63,152 nucleotides of DNA, taken from Gordonia sp. (in: high G+C Gram-positive bacteria). Its GTDB lineage: Bacteria > Actinomycetota > Actinomycetes > Mycobacteriales > Mycobacteriaceae. Below, in pieces: positions 1 to 9,190 of the stretch. A program made the position numbers and the translations under genes. Numbering within the stretch: the first letter of the stretch is position 1; every line of letters starts with the position of its first letter. Below the pieces are notes generated by a model. The model worked only from the letters and a program-made list of their open reading frames with translations, was not told the DNA's origin and made no database searches. The stretch lies in the NCBI RefSeq assembly GCF_020438995.1, contig NZ_JAGQTN010000272.1, positions 1-63,152 of the forward strand. Direction: 5' to 3'.

Positions 1-122
1 CCACCGGTCGGATCGGCCGATGCGACACCCGCACCGCCCAGACCCACGGCCATCGCCGCCACCGTCGCCAATGCCGCCGACCGCACACCGATCATGCGAC
101 GAGTTCCCCACAACCCAGCCAT
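1..122 (-). CDS. Secreted protein, N-terminal fragment (runs off the window)
   Basis: Only the first 40 codons are inside the window; the rest lies to the left of base 1. The visible part is a signal peptide: a positive start (MAGLWGTRR), a hydrophobic Ala/Val/Gly/Leu core, and an ALA-x-ALA-type cleavage site in GVASA-DP at about residue 35. The product is therefore exported by Sec, but its mature domain cannot be identified. An internal ATG ten codons in (MIGVRS) is an equally good start and would give a more typical signal peptide length. Confidence 0.6.
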   Translation of the reverse strand, partial: MAGLWGTRRMIGVRSAALATVAAMAVGLGGAGVASADPTG

Positions 123-233
123 ATACTCACTACCCTCCGCGAACCGATACGCGATATCACATATCCGGGAGGACAATAGCAGTTGTCGGCGTCACATCAT
201 ACGGATGTCCCGATTTGTATGACCCGAATCGGA

Positions 234-1556
234 CTATTCACACGCGACGCCGTCGCCGTCCCGGTCCAGTTTGCGTGAATAGCCCGGTTGCCCTGCATAG
301 ATCGGATCGGCCCCGGCGGCCCGGACCGCCGAGCAGTTGGCGTAGTAGACACTGCCGCCGCTGTCGGGAACCTCTGTCGTCTCGGGCACGACCGTCGGTT
401 CCGGAACGACCGTCATTTCGGGGGTGACCGTCTCCTCGACGGGGAGCTCGACCACCCGGTTCGGGGTCCGGATGGGTGTGTCGGTCGTCGTCGTCGGCGT
501 ACGTGTCCGGGTCCGGGTCCGTTCGGTCTCGGTGGCTCGTTCGGTCTCGGTGGTCCGGGCGGGGGCCTCGCTCGACGTGGTCGAAGATTCCGTGATCGTC
601 GCGCCGCAGGTCTCGAGGACCCGTTGCATCGCCGACTTCTCCGCGGTTGTCACCCAGAGGCGATATTTGGTCTTGACGTCGATCTGCCGCGACACGTACG
701 TGCATCGGTACGACTTCTTGGGCGGCAGCCACGTCGCCGCGTCACCGTCGCTCTTGCGCGAGTTGGTGGGTCCGTCGGTGGGTTGCAGGTTGATCGGGTC
801 GTTGGCGAGGTCGCGGCGTTCGTCGGCCGACAGTTTCTGCGCACCCTTCTGCCAGGCGTCCGACAGGGCCACGATGTGATCGATCTGCACCGCGGACGAG
901 GACTTCTCGCCGCGCACGAACTCGATGTCGCGGCCGGTGTACGGATCGCGCAGCGTGCCCGACAGAACGACGCAGTCGCGAGTGCCGGGCTTGAAGGTGA
1001 CGTCGTCGAGACCCTTGAGCATGTCGTTGCGGGTGTCGCAGCCGTTGTGGCCGCCCTCGACATCGACGTCGTCGGACCAGCGGCTGCCGAACTCGTCGCG
1101 GCTGTAGCCGGTCTTCGGAGCGCGGCCCTTGACGTCGAGTTCGTCGAGCTTGCCCAACGCCACCATCGCCTCGCGGCCCTGCATCCGGGTGCCGGTGGCC
1201 ACCGCCGACGGACTGGCCGACGACGAACTCGACGAGGTGGTCGGCGGCGTTGTGGTGGTCGAGGACCCGGCGACGGTGTCGACGGTGCCCGCATCGTCAT
1301 CCGGGGAACCGACAAGCCCCGCGACGACGATCAGCCCGACGACGGCCGCGCCCACGACCGCGAGCCACTTCCATTTCGGTGACCGGCGGCGCGGCGCACC
1401 CGGTGCACCACCGGTGACCGGCGACGGCGGCGGATACGGCGACGCACCGTCCTCATCTGCGAAGCCGTCGGTCCATCCCGACCCGTCCCACCAGCGCATC
1501 CGGCCACTGCCCGCCGGATCGGCAAACCATCCCGCCCCCGGCAAACCCGATGACAT
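234..1556 (-). CDS. Membrane-tethered DUF1524-type HNH nuclease with Excalibur domain
   Basis: A 440-residue protein with a recognisable domain order. Residues 5-40 are a DUF2510-type Trp-rich motif (GWFADPAG..RWWDGSGW). One transmembrane segment lies near 63-83, followed by a Ser/Thr linker. A DUF1524/HNH-like nuclease domain spans about 125-320, with the metal-site segment QIDHIVALSDAW near 224 and DPINLQPTDGP near 252. A Thr/Glu/Arg-rich low-complexity linker follows, and the last 40 residues are an Excalibur calcium-binding domain ending DRDGDGVACE. The nuclease probably sits outside the membrane and may degrade or process DNA; that role is inferred. The start was placed at the Met just before the DUF2510 motif because the upstream codons look non-coding. 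It is divergent from terD, with which it shares a 249-bp intergenic region. Confidence 0.8.
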   Translation of the reverse strand: MSSGLPGAGWFADPAGSGRMRWWDGSGWTDGFADEDGASPYPPPSPVTGGAPGAPRRRSPKWKWLAVVGAAVVGLIVVAGLVGSPDDDAGTVDTVAGSSTTTTPPTTSSSSSSASPSAVATGTRMQGREAMVALGKLDELDVKGRAPKTGYSRDEFGSRWSDDVDVEGGHNGCDTRNDMLKGLDDVTFKPGTRDCVVLSGTLRDPYTGRDIEFVRGEKSSSAVQIDHIVALSDAWQKGAQKLSADERRDLANDPINLQPTDGPTNSRKSDGDAATWLPPKKSYRCTYVSRQIDVKTKYRLWVTTAEKSAMQRVLETCGATITESSTTSSEAPARTTETERATETERTRTRTRTPTTTTDTPIRTPNRVVELPVEETVTPEMTVVPEPTVVPETTEVPDSGGSVYYANCSAVRAAGADPIYAGQPGYSRKLDRDGDGVACE

Positions 1557-1805
1557 CTCTCGCACCCACTCCACTCTCACACCCACGCCACTCGCGGGCC
1601 ATTCCGCACCGGCACCAGGTTCTGTACCGTCGTAGGCGCCAGAATTGTTACACAGGCACGGCAGCCGCCCGGGTGTCATCCGCTTCAACGATGTCCGGTC
1701 TTTCCGTGTTCGCATAGAGTGGCGTCTGTTGAATGTCGGCACGACAGACGTCGGCATCACACCGTCGGCACCACACACCACCACATCAACGGAAGGCTAT
1801 ACACA

Positions 1806-2381
1806 ATGGGCGTGAGCCTGAGCAAGGGCGGAAATGTCTCGCTGACCAAGGAGGCCCCCGGCCTCACCGCGGTCTCGATCGGCCTCGGCTGGGACATCCG
1901 GACCACCACCGGCACCGACTTCGACCTCGACGCCAGCGCCATCGCGCTCGGCCCGGACAAGAAGGTGCTGTCCGATAATCACTTCGTGTTCTTCAACAAC
2001 CTGCGTTCGCCGGAAGGCTCGATCGAGCACCTCGGCGACAACCTGACCGGCAGCGGCGACGGTGACGACGAGGTCATCAACGTCGACCTCGCGGGCACCC
2101 CCCCGACCATCGACTCGATCGTCTTCCCCGTGTCGATCTACGACGCCGAGGCCCGCTCGCAGTCGTTCGGGCAGGTCCGCAACGCCTACATCCGCGTTCT
2201 CAACCAGGCCAACGGCCAGGAGATCGCCCGCTACGACCTGAGCGAGGACGCCTCCACCGAGACCGCGATGGTCTTCGGCGAGCTGTACCGCAACGGCGCC
2301 GACTGGAAGTTCCGGGCCATCGGCCAGGGCTACGCCTCCGGCCTGCGCGGTATCGCCCAGGACTTCGGCGTCAACGTCTGA
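1806..2381 (+). CDS. terD: TerD-family stress protein (canonical calcium-binding form)
   Basis: A 191-residue, full-length TerD-domain protein starting MGVSLSKGGNVSL, the classic TerD/TerZ opening. It has the conserved NHFVFFNN motif and the acidic loop DNLTGSGDGDDE, which in characterised TerD proteins coordinates calcium. The family is soluble, often membrane-proximal, and confers tolerance to tellurite, phage, colicins and other stress by an unresolved mechanism. A GGAAGG ribosome site lies about 10 bases before the ATG. The gene is followed by its own hairpin terminator (2408-2456), so it is probably transcribed alone, ahead of the TerC-like gene. Confidence 0.93.
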   Translation: MGVSLSKGGNVSLTKEAPGLTAVSIGLGWDIRTTTGTDFDLDASAIALGPDKKVLSDNHFVFFNNLRSPEGSIEHLGDNLTGSGDGDDEVINVDLAGTPPTIDSIVFPVSIYDAEARSQSFGQVRNAYIRVLNQANGQEIARYDLSEDASTETAMVFGELYRNGADWKFRAIGQGYASGLRGIAQDFGVNV

Positions 2382-2407
2382 CACCGCACCTCCCGGCCGG
2401 CGAGACT

Positions 2408-2456
2408 TCCCGTGCCCGGGTCCGGCACTCATTCAGTGCCGGGTCTGGGCACGGGA
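2408..2456 (+). terminator. Hairpin terminator of terD
   Basis: A long interrupted stem: the 10-base arm tcccgtgccc pairs with gggcacggga, a 4x4 internal loop follows, then ccggcact pairs with agtgccgg around a 5-base loop. It starts 27 bases after the terD stop. There is no U-tract, as is common in actinobacteria. Confidence 0.65.
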
Positions 2457-2560
2457 GCGCTCGCCGGTCACTCCCTCCGCAGCGTTGCGGACAACCGCTC
2501 CATCCCCGCGCGTTCACCGCGCACTTCCTGTTGCCCGCATGAAAGGCCCCGCGAACTCTC

Positions 2561-3682
2561 GTGGTTCTACGAATATTCGGCCTCTCCTTCGCCATCACGA
2601 TCGTCTCGCTGATCGTCGCGTTCCTGTATGGCGGACCGGAGGCCCTGCTCCTCACCCTGATCCTCGGCATTCTCGAGGTCAGCCTGTCCTTCGACAACGC
2701 GGTCATCAACGCCACCGTGCTGCGCCGGATGAGCGAGTTCTGGCAGAAAATCTTCCTCACGGTCGGTGTGCTCATCGCCGTGTTCGGTATGCGTCTGGTC
2801 TTCCCGCTCGCCATCGTGTGGCTCACTGCCGGCCTCGATCCGGCCAAAGCCCTCGACCTGGCACTCAACCCGCCGGCCAACGACGCCGCGCACTTCGCCG
2901 ACGGCTCACCGAGCTACGAAACGATCATCACCGACGCGCATCCGCAGATCGCGGCGTTCGGCGGCATGTTCCTGCTGATGCTGTTCCTCGGCTTCATCCT
3001 GGAGGAGAAAGAACTCACCTGGCTCACCTGGATCGAACGTCCGCTGGAGAAGATCGGCAAACTCGACCAGCTTGAGATCGTGCTGGCGATCGGCCTGCTG
3101 GTGGTCACCGCCGAATGGATCGCCCCCGACGACAAGCGCGCCACCGTCATGGTCGCCGGCGCGCTCGGCCTGATCACCTACGTCGTGGTCAACGGACTCG
3201 GCGAACTGTTCCACACCGATCAGTTCGAAGAGGACGACGAGGACGAGGCCACCGAAGACGCGAAGCCCGCTCGCAGCGGCCCGAGCGACCTGGCCAAGGC
3301 CACAGGCAAGGCCGGCTTCTTCCTGTTCCTCTACCTTGAGGTGCTCGACGCGTCGTTCTCGTTCGACGGTGTCATCGGCGCGTTCGCCATCACCGCCGAT
3401 CCGATCATCATCGCGCTGGGCCTGGGCCTGATCGGCGCCATGTTCGTGCGTTCGCTGACGGTGTACCTGGTCCGCCAGGGCACCCTGTCGGAGTACGTGT
3501 ACCTCGAACACGGTGCACACTGGGCGATCGGTGCGCTCGCGCTGATCCTGCTGTACTCCATCGGTACCCACGTGCCCGAGGTCGTCACCGGCCTCATCGG
3601 CGTGGTGCTGATCGGCGCGGCGCTCGTCTCGAGCATCATCCGCCGCCGCAACGAGCAGGCCAAGGAACTCACCGCGGCCTGA
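2561..3682 (+). CDS. TerC-superfamily integral membrane protein (DUF475)
   Basis: A 373-residue polytopic membrane protein with about eight hydrophobic segments. It carries the two TerC signature acidic motifs inside membrane helices: LSFDNAVIN near residue 44 and SFSFDGVIG near 266. These are thought to bind a divalent metal, and TerC relatives are implicated in manganese or calcium movement. A very acidic cytoplasmic loop (EEDDEDEATED, around 222-232) sits mid-protein. The DUF475 branch fits better than classical TerC (about 320 residues). Translation starts at GTG with GAAAGG 15 bases upstream. The gene follows terD on the same strand but behind a terminator, so it probably has its own promoter. 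Confidence 0.88.
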   Translation: MVLRIFGLSFAITIVSLIVAFLYGGPEALLLTLILGILEVSLSFDNAVINATVLRRMSEFWQKIFLTVGVLIAVFGMRLVFPLAIVWLTAGLDPAKALDLALNPPANDAAHFADGSPSYETIITDAHPQIAAFGGMFLLMLFLGFILEEKELTWLTWIERPLEKIGKLDQLEIVLAIGLLVVTAEWIAPDDKRATVMVAGALGLITYVVVNGLGELFHTDQFEEDDEDEATEDAKPARSGPSDLAKATGKAGFFLFLYLEVLDASFSFDGVIGAFAITADPIIIALGLGLIGAMFVRSLTVYLVRQGTLSEYVYLEHGAHWAIGALALILLYSIGTHVPEVVTGLIGVVLIGAALVSSIIRRRNEQAKELTAA

Positions 3683-3700
3683 CGCACGCATCGCGGTCAC

Positions 3701-3744
3701 ACATGAACGTCCCGCCCGGATTCGTCCGGGCGGGACGTTCATGT
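3701..3744. terminator. Bidirectional terminator, perfect 20-bp stem with TTCG loop
   Basis: Bases 3701-3720 are the exact reverse complement of 3725-3744, separated by the tetraloop ttcg. It lies between the converging stops of the TerC-like gene (3682) and the minus-strand TerD gene (3749), and can serve both. Confidence 0.88.
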
Positions 3745-3748
3745 CTGC

Positions 3749-4273
3749 TCAGGAGGTGGTGACGCCGAAGCTCGCGACCGTCGCGACGAGATCGGGGTAC
3801 TCGGTGCCTTCGGCCCAGAACTTCCAGGTGTCCGATTCGCGTGCCAGACGCCCGTAGACCACCGACCGGGCGTTGGGCATGCCCGAGTTGAGATTGTAGT
3901 CGGCGAGCACCTCGCCGCCGCGCCGCACGGTGATCCGGGCACCGGGTACCCGACCGAAACCGACCGCGGCGTCGTACACCGTGACCGCGACCGCGACCTG
4001 CGCGACCTGCGGGTCCATGCCGGCCAGATCGATCGTCAGGGTCTGCTCGGAGTCCTGCTTGCTGAAGCCGACCGTCCCGTCGGGAGTCACTGCGTTGTTG
4101 AAATAGACGAAGTGCTGGTTGGAGATGACCTTGCCGTCGCGGTCCAGCGCGTAGCCGGACATATCGGCGTCGTAGCCGAGCGAGGCGTCGGCGTCGACCC
4201 CGACGGTGACGGTGACCCTGTCCCGCCCTGCGCCCGGCTTGCGGCGCCGGTCCCGCGTCATATCTATCGCCAT
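3749..4273 (-). CDS. TerD-like protein with degenerate calcium loop
   Basis: A 174-residue TerD-domain protein, recognisable by NQHFVYFNN, the TLTIDLAGMD strand, the VVYGRLARESDTWKF block and the terminal ASFGV. The canonical calcium loop (DNLTGxGDGDDE) is replaced by a short SKQDSEQT stretch, so it may fold as TerD without binding calcium in the same way. It is the last gene of the long leftward operon, 31 bases after the double-GTPase gene. This links TerD directly to the GTPase/tubulin/VWA module. The start is the ATG preceded by GGGAGA. Confidence 0.85.
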   Translation of the reverse strand: MAIDMTRDRRRKPGAGRDRVTVTVGVDADASLGYDADMSGYALDRDGKVISNQHFVYFNNAVTPDGTVGFSKQDSEQTLTIDLAGMDPQVAQVAVAVTVYDAAVGFGRVPGARITVRRGGEVLADYNLNSGMPNARSVVYGRLARESDTWKFWAEGTEYPDLVATVASFGVTTS

Positions 4274-4286
4274 GTGCGCGTCTCCC

Positions 4287-4322
4287 TCACCGGATAACCC
4301 CGCGTCACCGGATAACCCCGCG
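4287..4322. repeat. Perfect tandem duplication of 18 bp at the end of the GTPase gene
   Basis: The unit tcaccggataaccccgcg occurs twice back to back (4287-4304 and 4305-4322). On the minus strand it reads R-G-V-I-R-stop, so the duplication copies the last codons and stop of the preceding gene into the intergenic space before the TerD-like gene. Confidence 0.9.
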
Positions 4323-5444
4323 GTAGGCCAGGACCCATCTGATCGGGTCCAGGCACCGGAACGGTGAGATGCCACTGCGGTGCAGCTTTTCGCCCACCGG
4401 CGGCATCCCGAGCGCCGATACCGCGAAGTATCTGTTCTCGTAGTACTGCCCGGTGACCGGGTTGCGCAGTGTCCGGAGCATCGGGCCCGCATGCAGTCGC
4501 TGCAGCAGACTCACCACCTCGGCATGCAGCAGATCGCCGTCATGCTCGTTGTACTCGGCCGGAATCAGCCCGGGATCGCGGTTGAACGCGGCGCCCGGGT
4601 TGGCCATCACCCGCCCCCACGAGCTCTGTTCCACTTTCGACAATGCTTGCAGCGCATCGAATTTCGACAGCACGAGGCCGATCTTGGGGTTGCCGTGACC
4701 GATCAGCGCCATCACCTTGCGCAGCACGTCGCCGGGGTCGCCGCCGATCAGGTTGGTGGGCGGCACCAGATCCAGGAGTTGGTCGGAGATGTCGCGCACC
4801 CGCAGCGGGTCGAACAGGAACAGCACGGCGTGCGCCTGACCGAAGAACTCCCACGACGGCCCGCCGGTGTCCGCGTTCTCCAGATCCTCCCCGGCCACGT
4901 CCCGGATGACGAGGAACTGCTGTCGCTCGCCCCAGAACCCGATGTTGAAGATGAGGGGCGGCTGATGTGCGGCCGATGCTGCGGCCGGGGTGGCGGCGGC
5001 GATCCCACGTTCCTCGAACAGCGGCCGCTCGTAGTTGGCGGCGTAGGTTCGCTCGGTCACCGCGTCGGCGGGGGTGACTTCCGTGTCAACGGCCTCCAGG
5101 AACTTCTTGAGCTGCTTGATCAGCACGGCTATGTACACGGTCTTGCCGGTGTAGCGGGCCCCGGCCATCGCGATGCAGGTGGCATCGCCCCAGCGCCAGT
5201 GCTGCGGCAGTTCGTAGTGGCAGCGCGGGCACACCTCGACGACATGAGTGACGTCCCCGGGCACCGGCGACCAGGTGTGGTCGGCGTCCGGCGGCCGTCG
5301 GGCGGTACTCACGGTGCGGGTGTGTACATCGCCGGCCGCGTACCGGGAGGCGACCGGGTTGAGTTCGACGCGTGTGTCGGCGCTGTCCGTCCAGGCGAAC
5401 TCGTCGTCGGGAAGATCGTGAAAACAGCGGGGGCACTTGATCAT
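4305..5444 (-). CDS. Double-GTPase-like P-loop protein with zinc ribbons
   Basis: A 379-residue protein with two CxxC pairs (C4/C7 and C72/C75), likely zinc-binding. A GTPase-type domain follows: P-loop GARYTGKT at 95-102, a DxxG switch motif DVAGED at 182-187, and a G4-like SKFD at 260-263. The arrangement matches the DO-GTPase (double-GTPase 2) family described in prokaryotic conflict systems, where it is encoded with GAP1 proteins. GAP1 is indeed encoded two genes upstream here. It is expected to be a cytosolic nucleotide-dependent switch that assembles partner proteins (inference). Its start overlaps the vWA gene stop by four bases (ATGA), so translation is coupled. Confidence 0.8.
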   Translation of the reverse strand: MIKCPRCFHDLPDDEFAWTDSADTRVELNPVASRYAAGDVHTRTVSTARRPPDADHTWSPVPGDVTHVVEVCPRCHYELPQHWRWGDATCIAMAGARYTGKTVYIAVLIKQLKKFLEAVDTEVTPADAVTERTYAANYERPLFEERGIAAATPAAASAAHQPPLIFNIGFWGERQQFLVIRDVAGEDLENADTGGPSWEFFGQAHAVLFLFDPLRVRDISDQLLDLVPPTNLIGGDPGDVLRKVMALIGHGNPKIGLVLSKFDALQALSKVEQSSWGRVMANPGAAFNRDPGLIPAEYNEHDGDLLHAEVVSLLQRLHAGPMLRTLRNPVTGQYYENRYFAVSALGMPPVGEKLHRSGISPFRCLDPIRWVLAYRGVIR

Positions 5445-6469
5445 CGGGCGGCTCCGAGGTGTCCGGTCCGACCGGACGCGGCGAGCAGTCCGGCGACCAC
5501 CCGCGAGACGAGTTGTGGCTGCCCGGACAGGAATTCGCGGCCGTCCACACCGGGCGGCGGCAGCGGGCAGATCGCACCCGCGAAACCTGGCCGCGCCGAC
5601 ACCGTCGTGGAGTCCGAAAGCACCAGGGCCACAATGCCTTTGTTGAGGTCGACCACCCCGGTGCCGTGAGTGACCACCACGGTCAGCCCCGACCTGTCGA
5701 ACGGGCTGATCGCCGCGTTCACATCCACCGAGTAACCGAATCCCGACGCCGGCGGCCGTCCGAGATGCTCACCGAGTTCGCCACCGCTGAAAGCGTTCTG
5801 CCCTGCGCCGGAGGGGCCCGGAGTGGTGAGAGCGACCGGCTGCCCACCCGAGAGGACCGCCGCCAGACCGGCCACGATGTCGCCGGCCGCGGCCACCATA
5901 CCGGATGCGTACAACGACGCCATCGACACCGAGGTGTCGACGACGCAGCCGACGCTCACCTGATCGTCCTCGTCGACCTGATCGCGATGCAGCACCCCAC
6001 GGCAGGCCGCCCGCGCCTGTGCGGCGACCGGCGGCAGCGGGGCATCGGGCACGGCGAGTTTGGTGGTGACGCTCACCGCGGCAGCGCCGGCGGGCACGAG
6101 CGTGGCCAGCTCGATGAAACTCAGGCCCGACACGTCGCGGGGTGTCAGCGCGATGACATCGGCACCCATGTCGGCCGGGTCGTCCGGGCCGAGCGTCACA
6201 TGCAGGACCGTCCCCTGGTCGAACCGGTCCCGGCCGTCGGGCACTGCCGAGACCACCGTCTCCTCGTCGACGCGCGGCAGAATCAGCAGGCCGGCGGTGT
6301 GCTGGACCACCCGGACGGTCCGCCCGCCCCGGCCCTGTGCCAGCAGCCGGGCGCCACCGGTCTGGCCCCCGTCACCGATGCCGACCGATCCGGCGACGAT
6401 CAGCGTTACGGCGATCGGCCTGCGCGGCAATTCCGCGGAAGCCTTGCCGTCGAGTACGAATGTGGCCAT
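5441..6469 (-). CDS. Soluble von Willebrand A-like domain protein
   Basis: A 342-residue protein without signal peptide or membrane segment. The second half carries an intact MIDAS metal motif, VVDTSVSM (residues 177-184), typical of vWA domains that bind a divalent metal and a protein ligand. The first ~160 residues are beta-rich and not recognised. vWA proteins such as TerY accompany Ter loci, and vWA-GTPase pairs are common in conflict systems. It sits between GAP1 (stop and start share one base, TGATG) and the GTPase (four-base overlap), so a complex of the three products is likely. Confidence 0.75.
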   Translation of the reverse strand: MATFVLDGKASAELPRRPIAVTLIVAGSVGIGDGGQTGGARLLAQGRGGRTVRVVQHTAGLLILPRVDEETVVSAVPDGRDRFDQGTVLHVTLGPDDPADMGADVIALTPRDVSGLSFIELATLVPAGAAAVSVTTKLAVPDAPLPPVAAQARAACRGVLHRDQVDEDDQVSVGCVVDTSVSMASLYASGMVAAAGDIVAGLAAVLSGGQPVALTTPGPSGAGQNAFSGGELGEHLGRPPASGFGYSVDVNAAISPFDRSGLTVVVTHGTGVVDLNKGIVALVLSDSTTVSARPGFAGAICPLPPPGVDGREFLSGQPQLVSRVVAGLLAASGRTGHLGAAR

Positions 6470-9183
6470 CAGCGTGGCTCCTTCCGGCTTCGGGGCGGCT
6501 GCCCCCCATCACGTACGGGATTGCCCTCACGTGCGGTGACACGAAACTCCTTGAGCCAGTCCCTGGCCGCGGCCGGATACTCGGCGAAGAACCGCTCGGC
6601 CCGCGCCGCGTACCCGCGCGCGAGGACCGGCCACACCGCATCACGCAGCGCGGTCACCGATGCGGGCAGCGGATAGCCATCGGCGGCCAGTGTCTCGATG
6701 ATCCGGTCCGACCAGGTCGCCAGGCCCGGAACGTCGATCAGTGTGCGCACCGGCGGTTTTCCGTCGATGCGGCCGAGCAGCGACTGGGCCACCAGCAGGT
6801 CCACGTCGACGATGCCACGGCGGATCAGGTGCAGCAGGAACGGCGACACGTACCGGCGATCCGGGGTGAGTGCCCCCAGCGACGGTGTCCCCGGCCCCGA
6901 CGGCGGTGCCCAGGGCTCACCTGCGAGCTGACCGACCACATATCCGGTACAGATGGCCAGGGCCAGGTCGGGTGCGCAGCGCCGCTCCGAAACGATGCCC
7001 TCCGTCACGCAGATCTCCACCGCCGCAAGCAATTCGGCGCGTGTCAGGGGCACACTGTCCGGTTCGGTGCACAATCGGCGCAGCATCGCGGCGGCGAGCG
7101 TCCCGTCGGTGATCCCGGCCTCCCGGACGTGCCCACGATCACCGGCGATGACCTGTTCGAACAGTCGGTGATCGGCCGGCCCGGTCAGCACCGGTGCACG
7201 CAGCAACGCCGAGCCCGTCCGGGCGGGCTCCCGGCTCGACCAATCCAGCAGATCCTCGACATCAGGACATTCGAGACCGACGATCCCGGCGACGACTGCG
7301 CGACAGTCCTCGTCGCTGTAACGGTCCGAGGAGAGAGTGAACTCTATTGCCGCCGTGGCCCATTCGCGCCGGACAGCGCGATCGGCCTGCGCGGTCTCCG
7401 GGGCCGCGAGCACCTGCACCGCGGCGAAAGGATACAGATACGCGTCGGCCGGGGTGGGGTTGGCCGGCACCGGAATCACCTGTCCGGCAATATCACCCGA
7501 ACCGGCGGGGGCGTCCTCGAAGATCCACGACCACCCGGCGAAGCGGATCGACCGCAGATAGTCGACCGGATACTGGGCAAGTATCGGACGCAGATAGCGC
7601 GCCCGTACGTCAGGCCCGATGATGTGCACGCCGAAGTTGCCGGGCCAGCGATCGGGCGGCGCCCAGAAGAAGTCCCGGAGCCCGCCGGCGTCCAGAGCCG
7701 CGGCGAGTTCGCCGGTGACCCTGGTGAATTCGCTTCCACGCCGGCCCACCCTGTCGATGACCTCGGCCAGTCGCAGACCCTCGATCATTTGTTCGGCGGG
7801 TTCGGCCGATCCGCTTCGGGCGGCCAGTTCGGCGATGCGTTCGTCGAGCGCGGGACGCAGCGCGGCCAGGTCGACCGCCCGCGCATCCGGCACCGATTCC
7901 ACAGGCCCCCAGGCGATCCACTGGGCATCGGCGAGCGCAGCGGTCAGGAACTGCGCACCGATCGCCTCCACCGGCCTGCTGTTCCGGTGCGCCTCGACGA
8001 ACCTGGTCAAGAGTTGGTCGGCGGTCAGCGGGTGGCTCATGCGGGCCTTGCCGACGCGTTGCGCCGCCCATGGCACTCGATCCACGCCGTCGGGTGCGTC
8101 GTCGGCGATCACCTTGAGCGCATCGGCATGGAACTCGGCCAGATCCGCATCCTCCTCGACGGCGATCGCCAACGGCCACAACGGCGTCAGCGTGTCGTCG
8201 GCGAACTCCTCCGAGATCTGCTCACAGCGGGCGAGTACCCGGATCGCGATCTCCTCGTCGGCCAGTACCCCCTCGGCGAGCGTCGAGAGCACGCCGACCG
8301 GCACCTGTCCCCGGGCCACCCGGTGCACCGAGCCCAGGTCGCCGAGGTCGGGCACCTCGCTCTCGTCGATGACGACCGCTCCGGCCGGTCGGCCGGGCTC
8401 CGGCTCGGCGCCGTGGGCCATCGCGATCAGGTGCACACCACGGCTGACGTCGATCTCGGCGTAGTCGGGGCCGTCGTGGGTGGTCCACGAGAACCCCTGC
8501 GTAACCTGAAGCGGCAGAAAGAAACTCACCGCCGCAATCCACTGGGCCGAGTTCTCGTGGCCGTCGGTCAGCAGCACCACCGATGGTCCGCCGGAGATCG
8601 CCTGGGCGACAGCGTCGAGCAGCACCCGGAACACCCCCTGACGGTCGATGTCGCGGCCGAGCAGAAACTCCACTGCCGACACCACATTGATGTCGGGGTT
8701 GGGCCGCGGCAGCTCCGGACCCGCGAGGGTGGCCGCGGCCACGTGCGCCTGCCCGTAAGGCACCAGCCAGTCCGGCGAACGCCAGCGGACGATGGGCCGG
8801 TCGGCGCGCGCGGCGATCGGCCGCCGGTCCAGCGCCACGTGCGCGAACACGTTGCCGGGCCGCCCCGAGGCATCGCGACCGGCGTCGACGGTGTGCCAGT
8901 AGGCACCCACCCCGCCGATCACCTGATAGCTCAATCTCCTGGGGCGAGAATCGATCTGGTCCTGATCGGGAAACCGCGGCAGCCGCGGCTCGAGATCGAA
9001 TGCCGTGACGATTCGCTTGACCAGGCTCTCCCGCTCGCTCTGGGACAGGTGCCCGGTGACCTCTTTGATCTGCCACCCGCCCGGACCCGTGCCGGTATCG
9101 AAACTGGTGTATGTCAACTGGGCGGCAGAGCGCGCTGCCGCGGCCGGCCGCGGCGTGGTGACGGGTGCCTTCGTGCTGTCCAT
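6469..9183 (-). CDS. GTPase-associated protein 1 (GAP1) family protein
   Basis: A 904-residue cytosolic protein. After about 20 Ala/Pro-rich residues it begins with the GAP1 N-terminal signature LTYTSFDTGTGPGGWQ, followed by a mid domain with YWHTVDAGRD and NVFAHVAL. The remainder is an alpha-helical C-terminal region of about 600 residues. GAP1 proteins were defined by their constant co-occurrence with DO-GTPases in NTP-dependent conflict systems and are presumed scaffolds or regulators; no enzymatic activity is known. The gene lies 7 bases after the fibronectin-like gene and overlaps the vWA start by one base. The start is ATG at 9183. Confidence 0.8.
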   Translation of the reverse strand: MDSTKAPVTTPRPAAAARSAAQLTYTSFDTGTGPGGWQIKEVTGHLSQSERESLVKRIVTAFDLEPRLPRFPDQDQIDSRPRRLSYQVIGGVGAYWHTVDAGRDASGRPGNVFAHVALDRRPIAARADRPIVRWRSPDWLVPYGQAHVAAATLAGPELPRPNPDINVVSAVEFLLGRDIDRQGVFRVLLDAVAQAISGGPSVVLLTDGHENSAQWIAAVSFFLPLQVTQGFSWTTHDGPDYAEIDVSRGVHLIAMAHGAEPEPGRPAGAVVIDESEVPDLGDLGSVHRVARGQVPVGVLSTLAEGVLADEEIAIRVLARCEQISEEFADDTLTPLWPLAIAVEEDADLAEFHADALKVIADDAPDGVDRVPWAAQRVGKARMSHPLTADQLLTRFVEAHRNSRPVEAIGAQFLTAALADAQWIAWGPVESVPDARAVDLAALRPALDERIAELAARSGSAEPAEQMIEGLRLAEVIDRVGRRGSEFTRVTGELAAALDAGGLRDFFWAPPDRWPGNFGVHIIGPDVRARYLRPILAQYPVDYLRSIRFAGWSWIFEDAPAGSGDIAGQVIPVPANPTPADAYLYPFAAVQVLAAPETAQADRAVRREWATAAIEFTLSSDRYSDEDCRAVVAGIVGLECPDVEDLLDWSSREPARTGSALLRAPVLTGPADHRLFEQVIAGDRGHVREAGITDGTLAAAMLRRLCTEPDSVPLTRAELLAAVEICVTEGIVSERRCAPDLALAICTGYVVGQLAGEPWAPPSGPGTPSLGALTPDRRYVSPFLLHLIRRGIVDVDLLVAQSLLGRIDGKPPVRTLIDVPGLATWSDRIIETLAADGYPLPASVTALRDAVWPVLARGYAARAERFFAEYPAAARDWLKEFRVTAREGNPVRDGGQPPRSRKEPR

Positions 9184-9190
9184 GACCGGG

